Origin: JADJNY01 sp046349615
Lineage (GTDB): Bacteria > Planctomycetota > UBA1135 > GCA-002686595
Length of the DNA: 64,000 bases
Reading direction: 5' to 3'
Assembly (NCBI GenBank): GCA_046349615.1
Contig: JAXMBZ010000002.1
Span: forward strand, 248,001 to 312,000
Positions 1-8,836 of the stretch are shown here, piece by piece. Position numbers and translations under genes: made by a program. Position 1 is the stretch's first letter. Each line of letters opens with the position of its first letter. Below the pieces are notes generated by a model. That model was not told the DNA's origin. It was given only the letters and a program-made list of their open reading frames with translations, and searched no databases.

Positions 1-3000
1 CGCACGCACCGCGTCTCGCGCTGCGCGCGTTCGCGCTCGACGTCCGCGGCCGGGCGCCCGAGGCGCGCAAGCTCCTCGCGAGCGAGCTCGCAGGCCGGCT
101 CGCGTCGGGCGCGCCGGGCTCCGACGCGGAGCGCGACGACGCCGTCGTCGCGGTGCTGCAGTGGCACGCGCTCGCCCGCGCCCGCGAGCGTTGGGGCGAG
201 ACCGCGGCGTGGACCGAGCGCGCGCTCCTCCCGCTCGGCGCGGCGCCGTTCGACGCCGTCGGCGCGGGGCGCGCGGACGCGGAGCTCGTCTCGCGCCTCC
301 TGGCGCTGCGGTGCGAGGCGTTGCAGCACCTCGGCCGCGTCGACGAGGCCCGCGCGATCACGCGCGCGCTCGCGCTCGTCACGGACTGGCGTCTCGTCGG
401 CCCGTTCGACAACGAGCGCGGCAAGGGCTACGCGAAGAAGGAGAAGCCCGAGAGCGAGCTCGACTACGCCGCGGAGTACACGGGCAAGGCGCGCTCGATC
501 GCCTGGCGCGAGAACCCGGTGCCGGAGCATCCGCGCGGGGTGCTCGACCTCGGCGCGTGCCTGCGACCCGACACGCAGGGCTTCGCGTACCTCGCGACCG
601 CGGTCGAGAGCCCGAACGACCAGGAGGTCGTGTTCCGCGCGGGCTCGCGCGGACCGATCCGCGTGTTCGTCGACGGACGCGAGGCCTTCGCGAAGAAGAC
701 CGTGCGGCCCGTCGAGTTCGACCAGGACGCAGTCGTCGTCGCGTTGAAAGCGGGCTGGAACCGCGTGCTCGTGAAGAGCTGCATCGAGGACCAGAGCGAC
801 TGGACGCTGCAACTGCGCTTCACCGACCTCGCTGGACGTCCGCTCGCGCTGCGCGTCGACTCCGCGCGCGCCCCGGAGGCGAAGGCCGAGGGCTCGAAGG
901 CGCAGGCGAAGGCCGCGCCCGAGACGCGCGAGCGCCTCGACGCCCGCGCCAAGTCGGACGCGGACGCGGCGCGGCTGCTCGCGCTCTACCACCACTTCGC
1001 GCACCCCGACGACCGCACCGCGAAGAGCGCGCAGAAGGCGGCGGAGCTCGCGCTCGCGAAGGCCGCGGACGACCCGGACACGATCTACCTCGCCGCGCGC
1101 GTCGCCGCGCCCGACGCGGACACGAGCCGGCAGGAGATGGAGGTCAACCCGTGGATCGCGCCGCTCAAGCGCGTGATCGCGCTCGACCCGACGAACGTCG
1201 CGGCGCGCGTCGACCTCGCGCAGTTCGCGCTCGACCTGAACCCGACGCTCGCGCGCGCCGACCAGCTCTCCGAGGAGGCGTACCGCGCGGCGCCCGACGA
1301 CCCGGACGTCGTGCAGTTGCGCGCGCGCGTGCTCTCGCACCTCGACCGCGACGGCGAATCCGCGCTGCTCCAGGAGCGTCTCCTCGCGCTCCCCGAGCAC
1401 GCGTGGACGCGCTCCGGTGTCGCCGAACGCGCGCGCGAACTCGTCACGCGCGGCGCTCCGGACGCGGCGCTCGCGCTGCTCGCGCGCGGGAGCGATCTCG
1501 ACCGTGCCTACGGCGAGTCGTTCGACGAGCGCCTGCGGCTCCTCGCCGACCGCGGCGACCTCGACGGGATCGCGCGCGTCGCGGACGAGGCGCTCTCCGC
1601 CGCCCCGTTCGCCGCGCACGTCGCGCTCGAGGCGGCGCGGCGGCTCGAGCGCGGCGGCGCTCTCGATCGCGCACGGTCGTTCCTCGATCGCGCGCGCAAG
1701 CTCGCGCCGGAGGACACGGACGCGCTGCTCGCGCTCGCGAAGCTCGAGCAGCGCGCGGGCAAGGGCGACGCGAGCGATGCGCTGCTCGCCGAGATCCTCC
1801 GCATCGATCCGAGCCAGGACAAGCTGCGCCGCCAGCGCGAGCTGCTCGCGAAGAGCTCGGAAGAGCGCTTCGAGACGCCGTTCCTCTGGGACGCGCGCGC
1901 GGTGCTCGCCGCGGCGCCGGCGCTCGACGCCGACGAGCCGCTCTGCGTGCTCGACCGCACCGTCGTCCATCGCGTGAACCGCGACGGCACGTCGTCGTCG
2001 TACGAGCACGTGCTCTGGCGCGTGCAGAACGAAGGCGGCGCGAAGTCGCTCTCGGTCTACGGGCTCTTCTATCCGGACGGCGGCTCGCTCGTCGTGCGCA
2101 ACGTGCGCGTGCTCCACGCCGACGGGACGGCGGACCCCGTGCCCGCGCCGCGCCGCGGCGACCAACGCGCGAACACGGGCGCCGTGCGCGTGTTCGAGCT
2201 CCCGCCGCTGCGGGTCGGCGACGCGCTCGACGTCGAGTACCGCGTCGAGGACGCCGTGCCGAGCGTCTTCGGCAACTACTTCGGCAACCGTCACGACTTC
2301 TACCCCGATCGACCGGACCCGCTCGCGCCCACGCTGCGTTCGGAGCTCGTCTACGTGACGGGGCCGGACGTGCAGCTCTGGTTCCACACGAGGAACGGCG
2401 ACGCGCTCGAGGCGAGCGAGTCGAAGGACGCGAAGGGGAACCGCGTCCGCCGCTGGGTCGCGAAGGACCTGAAGCGGCCGAAGCCCGAGAGCGCGATGCC
2501 CGACAAGACCGAGTGGGCACCGCTCGTCGACGCGTCGACCTACGAGAACTGGCAGGCGTTCGCGACCTGGTGGTGGAGCTTCATCGAGAAGGAGTTCGAG
2601 AGCTCGCCGGCGATGAAGGCGAAGGTCGCGGAGCTCACGAAGGGCCTCACGACCGAGCACGCGAAGATCGAGGCGCTCGTGCGCTTCGTCGGCCAGGAGA
2701 TCCGCTACAACATGTGGCCGTTCGGCACGCACGGCTACGAGCCGTACAGCGCGTCGACGATCTTCGAGCGGCGCTTCGGCGACTGCAAAGACAAGTCGAT
2801 CCTGCTCTGCACGATGCTCGCGGAGATCGGCGTCCACGCGCATCCGGTGCTGATCCGCGCGCGCTACGTGCAGCCGAACGAGCCGCTCGACGCGCCGCTC
2901 GTCGAGCACTTCAACCACTGCATCGCCTTCGCGCCCGCGACCGCGGACCGTCCGGGGATGTACCTCGACTGCACCGCGGACCTGAACCCGATCGAGTACC

Positions 3001-3743
3001 TGCGCGTCGACGACCAGGGAGCGCGCGTGCTCCACGTCGACCAGGGACAGGCGAGCCTGCACGACATCCCGTACGCGCCGCCCGCGGAGAACGCGCTCGT
3101 CCGCCGCTACGACGTGAAGCTCGACCTCCAGGGCAACGCCGAGGTCGCGCTCGTCGACGAGTCCGTCGGCGCGTTCGGCGTCGGCCTGCGCACGAACTAC
3201 AGCGGGGAGAAGGGGGACATCGCGAAGCGCCTCGAGCGCGACCTCCGCGAGAGCTTCGCGCAGATCGACGTGCGCGACGTGAAGACGAGCGACCTCGAGG
3301 ACCTCGGCGCGAAGGCCCGGCTGGAGGCCCACTTCCAGGCGAAGAACCTCTGGGCCGCGCAGGAGAACGGCGCCACGCTGCGCCTCGTGTTCGACGAGCT
3401 CGGCCTCTCGGGGCTCGCCGTCGAGCCCCGCGACTCGCGCGAGCGCGAGATCGTGCTGGATCGTCCGCTCGGGCACGACGAGACGATCGTGTACCGGCTG
3501 CCCGAGGGCGCGCGCGCGCTCGAGCTGCCTCCGCCCGTCGAGGTCGTCGTGCCGGGCCTCGTCAGCTACCGCCAGAGCCTCACGGCCGTCGAGGGCGGCG
3601 TCGAGGTGCATCGGCGCTTCGAGCTCCAAACGCGCCGCGTGGCCCTCGCCGACTACGCGCGGTTCCAGGACGCGCTGCGCGCGATCGACCTCGCGGAGCA
3701 GCGCACGCTCCGCATCGAAACCCGTCCCGCCGGCGGCCGCTGA
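1..3743 (+). CDS. TPR / DUF3857 / transglutaminase-like protein (5' end outside window)
   Basis: The reading frame is open from base 3 of the window with no stop, so the N-terminus lies to the left. The first in-window start-like codon is a GTG at 153, but the upstream translation is equally repeat-like. The N-terminal half is an alpha-helical TPR-like array rich in Ala, Glu and Arg, including a beta-rich segment that begins DWRLVGPFDN. Around 1870-2500 is a DUF3857-type domain, and around 2580-3010 a transglutaminase-like core. The catalytic-type Cys is in FGDCKDKS (about 2780), the His in EHFNHC (about 2910) and the Asp in YLDCTAD (about 2965), so the triad looks complete. The C-terminus is beta-rich. 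The family is usually periplasmic or secreted; its substrate is unknown. It is followed 12 nt later by a paralogue, so the two are probably co-transcribed. Confidence 0.85.
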   Translation, partial: HAPRLALRAFALDVRGRAPEARKLLASELAGRLASGAPGSDAERDDAVVAVLQWHALARARERWGETAAWTERALLPLGAAPFDAVGAGRADAELVSRLLALRCEALQHLGRVDEARAITRALALVTDWRLVGPFDNERGKGYAKKEKPESELDYAAEYTGKARSIAWRENPVPEHPRGVLDLGACLRPDTQGFAYLATAVESPNDQEVVFRAGSRGPIRVFVDGREAFAKKTVRPVEFDQDAVVVALKAGWNRVLVKSCIEDQSDWTLQLRFTDLAGRPLALRVDSARAPEAKAEGSKAQAKAAPETRERLDARAKSDADAARLLALYHHFAHPDDRTAKSAQKAAELALAKAADDPDTIYLAARVAAPDADTSRQEMEVNPWIAPLKRVIALDPTNVAARVDLAQFALDLNPTLARADQLSEEAYRAAPDDPDVVQLRARVLSHLDRDGESALLQERLLALPEHAWTRSGVAERARELVTRGAPDAALALLARGSDLDRAYGESFDERLRLLADRGDLDGIARVADEALSAAPFAAHVALEAARRLERGGALDRARSFLDRARKLAPEDTDALLALAKLEQRAGKGDASDALLAEILRIDPSQDKLRRQRELLAKSSEERFETPFLWDARAVLAAAPALDADEPLCVLDRTVVHRVNRDGTSSSYEHVLWRVQNEGGAKSLSVYGLFYPDGGSLVVRNVRVLHADGTADPVPAPRRGDQRANTGAVRVFELPPLRVGDALDVEYRVEDAVPSVFGNYFGNRHDFYPDRPDPLAPTLRSELVYVTGPDVQLWFHTRNGDALEASESKDAKGNRVRRWVAKDLKRPKPESAMPDKTEWAPLVDASTYENWQAFATWWWSFIEKEFESSPAMKAKVAELTKGLTTEHAKIEALVRFVGQEIRYNMWPFGTHGYEPYSASTIFERRFGDCKDKSILLCTMLAEIGVHAHPVLIRARYVQPNEPLDAPLVEHFNHCIAFAPATADRPGMYLDCTADLNPIEYLRVDDQGARVLHVDQGQASLHDIPYAPPAENALVRRYDVKLDLQGNAEVALVDESVGAFGVGLRTNYSGEKGDIAKRLERDLRESFAQIDVRDVKTSDLEDLGAKARLEAHFQAKNLWAAQENGATLRLVFDELGLSGLAVEPRDSREREIVLDRPLGHDETIVYRLPEGARALELPPPVEVVVPGLVSYRQSLTAVEGGVEVHRRFELQTRRVALADYARFQDALRAIDLAEQRTLRIETRPAGGR

Positions 3744-3755
3744 GGAGAAGAGTCC

Positions 3756-6700
3756 ATGCGCATCGAACGATTTGCTCTCGGCTTCACGCTCCTCCTCCTC
3801 GCCGCGAACGCGGCGCTCCCCGCGCGCGCCGCCGTCGGGGGAACCGACGCGTCCTGGGCGACGGAGCCCGTCGTCGCCGCGGGCACGCAGTCCGCGACGC
3901 GCGAGCTCGTCGATCGGCGGGCGCTCGTGCGCGAGCTCGTCGACTCTCCCTTGCTCGCGGCGGGGGACGTCGACGGCTGGCATGCGCGCGTCACGGAGCT
4001 CCTCCTCGCGCAGGAGGGCGCGCCGAGCCCGGTCGAGGAGGCCGCGCTCGCGCTGCTCGCGAACAGCGCGGACGAGCTCGCCGAGCCCGCGGGCTGGACG
4101 AAGACGCTTCAACGCCTCGCGGCGTGCCGAACGCTCGACGCGCACGCGCGCGCGACCCTCGCGCGTCTCGCGACGAACGACCGGCTCGCCCGGGGCTCGA
4201 GCGAGGATCTCGAGCGCGCCCGCGCGAACGACGCGTTCCCCGACTCGCTCGCGAGCTTCCGCATGCTCGCGCCGCTCGCGGGCCCCGAACGCGCCGACGC
4301 GGAGTCGCTCGACGACCTCGCGCGCGACCCGGGCTTCGAGCGCGATCACGCGGGGCTGCGCGGCGAGCGCGTGCGCTGGCTTGCGTGCCGTCGCGAGAAC
4401 CTCGCGGCCGGCGTCTACCCCGCGGAGTGGATGGAGCCGGTCGAGGGCTGGTGCGTGCTCGCGTTCGAGTTCGATTCCGCTGCGAGCGGACCGGCGATCC
4501 TCGAGTTCGACCTCACGGGCTCCTACGCGCTGCGCAGCCTCCCGTACCTGATGGCGCGCGATCGGCCGTGGCGCGGGTCCGTCGGCGATCCGGCGTGGAG
4601 CTACTCGATCAACGGCCTGCCGAGCGTCGCGATCGACCCCGTCGCGGAGGAGCGCGCGCCCGTCGAGCTCGCGCGCTTCGACCGACTCGTCGGGCGCAAC
4701 CGCGTGCTCGTGCGCTGTCGCGCGGACGCGTACTCGGGCTTCGCGCTGCGCGTTTCGACCGTCGACGCGGCGCACGGCGGCCCCGGGGCTCCGCTCGTGT
4801 TCCCGGCGCTCGACGCGCAGGGTTGGACCGCGGCGCGGTCGGCGCTCGGCCGCAGCGGCGGCGCGCGGACGACGGCGCGCGTTCCCGTCGCGTGGACGGA
4901 ACGGCTCGCGGACGCGGGCTCGAGCACCGACGTGATGGCGTTGCGCGGGCTCGTGCTCTCGACGCTCGGGCGTCCGATCGCGGGCCTCGAGTTCCTCCGG
5001 CGTGCCGCGGAGAGTGCGCCGGGCGAGGAAGGCCTGCAGGCGCTCTACGCGCGCGGGCTGAACGAGTCGCCCTATCTCCCCGAGGCCTGGCGGCGTTCGA
5101 AGGCGCGTCCGCGCCTCGAGCGCAGCGCGAACGGCGCGCGGCTCGAGGTCGAGGTCGCGCTCGCGCGGACCGAGGTCCTCGAGGACCACGAGGAGGACGC
5201 GCTCGCCCGTCTCGAGGCCGCCCGCGCGCGCTTCGCGACCTCGCCGATCCCCGAACTCGAGCTCGCGGACACGTACCCGCGCCTCGAGCTCGACGTGCGC
5301 GGCGAGGCCGCGCGCGCGGCGGCCGAGCAGCGCGCTCCGCGCCATCCGCGCGTGCTCCGCGAGGTCGCCGACGCGCTCGCCGGCGCGGACCTCGTGACGA
5401 AGGCCGCCGCGGTGCGCCGCGTGGAGTGCGAGGCGCTCGGCGCGTACTCGCAGAACCTGCAGGAGCTCTCGCACGAGCTCGCGTCGGCCGGGGATTCGGC
5501 CGGGGCCGAGCGCGCGCTGCGGCACGCGCGACTGCGCGCGGGACGCCTCGGGCTCACGAGCGAGCTCGCGAGCTTCCTCGAGGAGCGCGGTCGCTTCGAG
5601 GAGGCCGACGCGCTCTTCGCCGAGCTCGCGCGCGCGTACCCGCGTTGGGCGGACCCGGTGCTGAAGCGCGCGGAGCTCGCCCGGCGCGTGGGTCGAGCCG
5701 ACGACGAGCGCGCGCGGCTCCACGAGGCGCTCGCGCGATCTCCGGGCTCGAAGACCGCGCGTGCGCGGCTCGGCGCGCTCGGGGAAGCGGACCCCACGGA
5801 GGCGCTCTTCGCCCGCTTCCGTCCGGACCGCGACGAGGTCCTGAAGAGCTACGACCGCGCGCGCTGGAACGACTCCGTCGTGCGCGTGCTCGACTTCCAG
5901 ATCATGCGCGTGTTCCCGGACGGCTCCCAGGAGAGCCTGACGCACGAGCTCCTGCACCTGAAGGACCTCGACGGCTGCAAGCGCGAGGGGACGCAGCAGG
6001 TCCCCGGTTTCACCGAGAAGCTCGCCACGATCAAGCCGGCGAAGGAACCGGGCGGACAGGACACGGAGCTCGAGCCCGTCGAGGTCGACGGGGAGTACGT
6101 GATGCCCGCGCTCAAGCCCGGCGACTTCCTCGAGCGCGTCTACCGCGACCACGAAGGCGCGCCGGAAGAGGGGCTCCAGGGCCTCGGCTCGTGGCGCTTC
6201 GCGTCGACGGACGAGCCGTACCACGTGAGCCGCTACGTCGTGATCCTGCCGCGTGGACACGGGCTCGAGTTCGTGCAGCGCAACTACACGGGCACGCACG
6301 AGGTGCTCGTTGAGGGCGACCTCGAGATCCACGTGTTCGAACTCCGCGACCAGGACAAGGTCGAGCTCCAACCCGGCGCGCCGCCGGCGAACTGGATCCT
6401 CCCGTGGGTGCAGTTCGGCAAGCGTCGCGACGTCGCCGACGTCATGCGCCGCGTGCTCTTCGAGAACGCGCGGCTCGCCGCGCGGCCGACGCCGGAGATC
6501 GAAGCGCTCGCCGCGGAGACGTGCGCGGGGCTCGACGGCGACGAAGCGAAGGCGCGCGCGCTCCTCGCGAAGGTCACGAGCATCGTGAAGCAGCCGAATC
6601 CGCGCAGCGCGGCGTCGGCGGTCGCGACCTTGCTGCAGGAGGAGGGGAACCCCGTGCACCTCTACTCCGCGCTGCTCACCGCGGCGCGGATCGAGCACGA

Positions 6701-7580
6701 CCTCGTGTGGTCGACGGACGTTTCGCCCGAGTGCGACCCCGATCAAGGGCTTCCGTTCCCCGACCTCGCGCGCTTCGGCAAGCGGCTCCTCGTGCGCGTG
6801 CGTCCGAAGGGCGCCGCGGTCGCGTGGTGCGATCTCTCGATGCGCGGCCTGCCGTACGGTGAGCTCCTCGGGAACGCACCGCGCGCCGAGGCCCTGACGA
6901 GCGAGGGGGTCGTACACCTCCCCGACCTCCCGCTCGAAGAGCGCGCCGGTTCGAAGGTCTCGATGCAGCTCGCGGTGCACGACGACGGCGGCGCGGACGC
7001 GACGCTGCGCATCGAGTCGACCGGCAACGCGGGCTACGCGGGCAAGGATCGCTTCAAGGAGATCCCGGTCGCGCAGCGCAAGGCGGCGCTCGGGCAGGCG
7101 TTCGCGCGGCTCCTCCCGGGCTTCGAACTCGCCGAGCTCGAGCTCCCGGGGCTCGACGGCGACGGACCGCTCGTGCTCGTCGGCAAGGGCCGCGTGCGCA
7201 AGCTCCTCGACGCGAACGGCGACGGGTGGACGCTCAAGCTCCCCGTTCCCGCGCTGAGCCTCGGCGCCGGACTCGCCGGCGGCGAGGGCGAGCGGCGCTT
7301 CGACTACCTCCTCCGCGGCGCGATCGTGTCGATCGCGGACGTGACGCTGACGCTGCCGCAGGGCATGCACCTCGCGGAAGGACCGCCGGCGACGAACGAG
7401 AGCTGGATGGGCGGGCGGTACGTCCTCGCGATCACGCCGAAGGACGACGGAGCGCTGCACCTCGAGCGCTCGCTGCTGCTCGCGCCGTTCTTGATCCCGG
7501 CGAGCGAGTTCCCGCGCTTCGCGCAGTTCTGCGCGAAGGTCGACGAGGTGGAGCGCGTTCCGCTGCGCTTCTCGAAGTGA
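3756..7580 (+). CDS. Secreted TPR / DUF3857 protein with a degenerate transglutaminase-like domain
   Basis: 1274 residues. The start is set by an ATG 8 nt after a GAGGAG Shine-Dalgarno (3742-3747) that overlaps the previous stop codon. It begins with a Sec signal peptide (hydrophobic run GFTLLLLAANAALPARA). A long TPR-like helical region covers about residues 30-690, followed by a DUF3857-like beta domain and a transglutaminase-like region (codons near 6600-6860). It has the same architecture as the gene before it. The expected GDCKDKS motif is replaced by a segment reading EEGNPVHLYSALL, with no cysteine at the catalytic position. It is therefore probably a non-catalytic, binding or structural paralogue. 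Role unknown; a functional pair with the upstream enzyme-like protein is inferred from synteny alone. Confidence 0.85.
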   Translation: MRIERFALGFTLLLLAANAALPARAAVGGTDASWATEPVVAAGTQSATRELVDRRALVRELVDSPLLAAGDVDGWHARVTELLLAQEGAPSPVEEAALALLANSADELAEPAGWTKTLQRLAACRTLDAHARATLARLATNDRLARGSSEDLERARANDAFPDSLASFRMLAPLAGPERADAESLDDLARDPGFERDHAGLRGERVRWLACRRENLAAGVYPAEWMEPVEGWCVLAFEFDSAASGPAILEFDLTGSYALRSLPYLMARDRPWRGSVGDPAWSYSINGLPSVAIDPVAEERAPVELARFDRLVGRNRVLVRCRADAYSGFALRVSTVDAAHGGPGAPLVFPALDAQGWTAARSALGRSGGARTTARVPVAWTERLADAGSSTDVMALRGLVLSTLGRPIAGLEFLRRAAESAPGEEGLQALYARGLNESPYLPEAWRRSKARPRLERSANGARLEVEVALARTEVLEDHEEDALARLEAARARFATSPIPELELADTYPRLELDVRGEAARAAAEQRAPRHPRVLREVADALAGADLVTKAAAVRRVECEALGAYSQNLQELSHELASAGDSAGAERALRHARLRAGRLGLTSELASFLEERGRFEEADALFAELARAYPRWADPVLKRAELARRVGRADDERARLHEALARSPGSKTARARLGALGEADPTEALFARFRPDRDEVLKSYDRARWNDSVVRVLDFQIMRVFPDGSQESLTHELLHLKDLDGCKREGTQQVPGFTEKLATIKPAKEPGGQDTELEPVEVDGEYVMPALKPGDFLERVYRDHEGAPEEGLQGLGSWRFASTDEPYHVSRYVVILPRGHGLEFVQRNYTGTHEVLVEGDLEIHVFELRDQDKVELQPGAPPANWILPWVQFGKRRDVADVMRRVLFENARLAARPTPEIEALAAETCAGLDGDEAKARALLAKVTSIVKQPNPRSAASAVATLLQEEGNPVHLYSALLTAARIEHDLVWSTDVSPECDPDQGLPFPDLARFGKRLLVRVRPKGAAVAWCDLSMRGLPYGELLGNAPRAEALTSEGVVHLPDLPLEERAGSKVSMQLAVHDDGGADATLRIESTGNAGYAGKDRFKEIPVAQRKAALGQAFARLLPGFELAELELPGLDGDGPLVLVGKGRVRKLLDANGDGWTLKLPVPALSLGAGLAGGEGERRFDYLLRGAIVSIADVTLTLPQGMHLAEGPPATNESWMGGRYVLAITPKDDGALHLERSLLLAPFLIPASEFPRFAQFCAKVDEVERVPLRFSK

Positions 7581-7725
7581 CGCGCGGCGCGCGCGAGCGG
7601 GCGTGGGCTCGCTCGTGCGCGCGTCCGCGCCCGAAGCCGGCGACGTTCGCGACGCGCGGCGTGCCTTCGCCGCGCGCGAGGGGCGAGGACGCGCGCCCGC
7701 CGCGCGCGTCGACGCGCGCCCGCCT

Positions 7726-8205
7726 TCAGCCGAGGAGCGCCGCGGCCTGTCCGCCGGGATCCTGCGTGTCGATCGCGCGCTCGATCGTGCCGTCCGGACC
7801 GATCACGTAGGTGAAGCGCTTCGCGTAGGCTTCGTCCGCGCGGTCGCAGGCGAGGTAGGCGAGCCCGACCTCGCGCGTCGTGTCGCACAGGAGCGGGAAG
7901 GGGAGCGCGTGCTTCTCCGCGAACGCGCGGTTCTCCTCGGCCGAGTCGAACGAGATGCCGAGCACGACGGTGCCCGCGGTCTCGAAGTCGCGGATTCGAT
8001 CACGGAACCCGCAGCCCTGGCGCGTTCAGCCGGGCGTGTCGGCCTTCGGATAGAACCAGAGCACGACGCGCTTCCCGCGCAGCTCGGAGAGCGTGACGGT
8101 GCGACCGAGGTGGTCCTTCACGGTGAACTCCGGCGCCGGCGCGCCGACGGCGAGCATCGGGCGGCGGCCCTTCTTGAAGAACTCGCCGAAGAGGTGCTTG
8201 AGCAT
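7726..8205 (-). CDS. bcp: Predicted selenocysteine peroxiredoxin (PrxQ/BCP type), in-frame UGA at the peroxidatic residue
   Basis: Reading from ATG 8205 gives 159 residues if the TGA at 8028-8026 is decoded. The protein is a thioredoxin-fold thiol peroxidase of the BCP/PrxQ family. The N-terminal part is VGAPAPEFTVKDHLGRTVTL; then comes FYPKADTPG, the TGA (codon 60), TRQGCGFRDR. Canonical PrxQ reads TPGCT with a resolving cysteine five residues on; here UGA stands exactly at the peroxidatic Cys and the resolving Cys65 is present. Downstream motifs VVLGISFDS, FPLLCDTTREVGLAY and RFTYVIGPDGTI are intact and in the same frame, which argues against a decayed gene. A SECIS-like hairpin begins 13 nt after the UGA. 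The gene follows rbfA by 38 nt but has its own TAnnnT element 6 nt before the ATG. Expected role: reduction of H2O2 and organic hydroperoxides in the cytoplasm. The alternatives are a point nonsense mutation or sequencing error (TGC to TGA). Confidence 0.82.
7990..8012 (-). promoter_or_regulatory. Bacterial SECIS-like hairpin downstream of the UGA codon
   Basis: On the minus-strand RNA, 13 nt after UGA (8028-8026), the 8-nt arm GCGGGUUC (8012-8005) pairs fully (one G.U) with GAAUCCGC (7997-7990) around the 7-nt loop CGUGAUC. The loop starts 22 nt after UGA and has G at its second position. Known bacterial SECIS elements lie immediately 3' of the UGA inside the coding region, with the apical loop about 16-37 nt away and a G in the first two loop positions. 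All of these hold here. SelB binding is inferred. Confidence 0.72.
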
Positions 8206-8211
8206 GCGGGC

Positions 8212-8217
8212 AGGGTA
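8212..8217 (-). promoter_or_regulatory. -10-like hexamer TACCCT, peroxiredoxin promoter
   Basis: TACCCT on the minus strand, 6 nt before ATG 8205, in the 38-nt gap after rbfA. It predicts an essentially leaderless transcript. No clear -35 or Shine-Dalgarno is visible. Confidence 0.45.
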
Positions 8218-8243
8218 GCGTTCGAGCGTCGCGAGCGGAGCGC

Positions 8244-8795
<552 letters not shown>

Positions 8796-8806
8796 GTCGC
8801 GGGGTG

Positions 8807-8829
8807 GGGGGCGCGCCGAGCGCGCCCCC
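8807..8829. terminator. GC hairpin between infB and rbfA
   Basis: Perfect 9-bp arms GGGGGCGCG (8807-8815) and CGCGCCCCC (8821-8829) around the loop CCGAG, filling most of the gap between infB and rbfA. No U-tract follows, so it is not a classical intrinsic terminator. It may stabilise or partly attenuate the message. Confidence 0.35.
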
Positions 8830-8836
8830 GCGTGGA

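Noticed and set aside
161..6313. A 2050-codon open frame on the plus strand
   Set aside because: It overlaps two clear genes in another frame and translates to Arg/Ala/Pro-rich sequence without domains, the normal shadow of high-GC coding DNA.
7581..7725. Terminator hairpin in the convergent gap after the second DUF3857 gene
   Set aside because: Only short CGAGCG/CGCTCG arms with a long loop and no T-tract; not above the background of this GC-rich sequence.
7726..8205. Peroxiredoxin as a broken pseudogene
   Set aside because: A single stop exactly at the catalytic Cys, intact frame on both sides and a SECIS-like hairpin make recoding the better reading, though a sequencing error cannot be excluded from the sequence alone.
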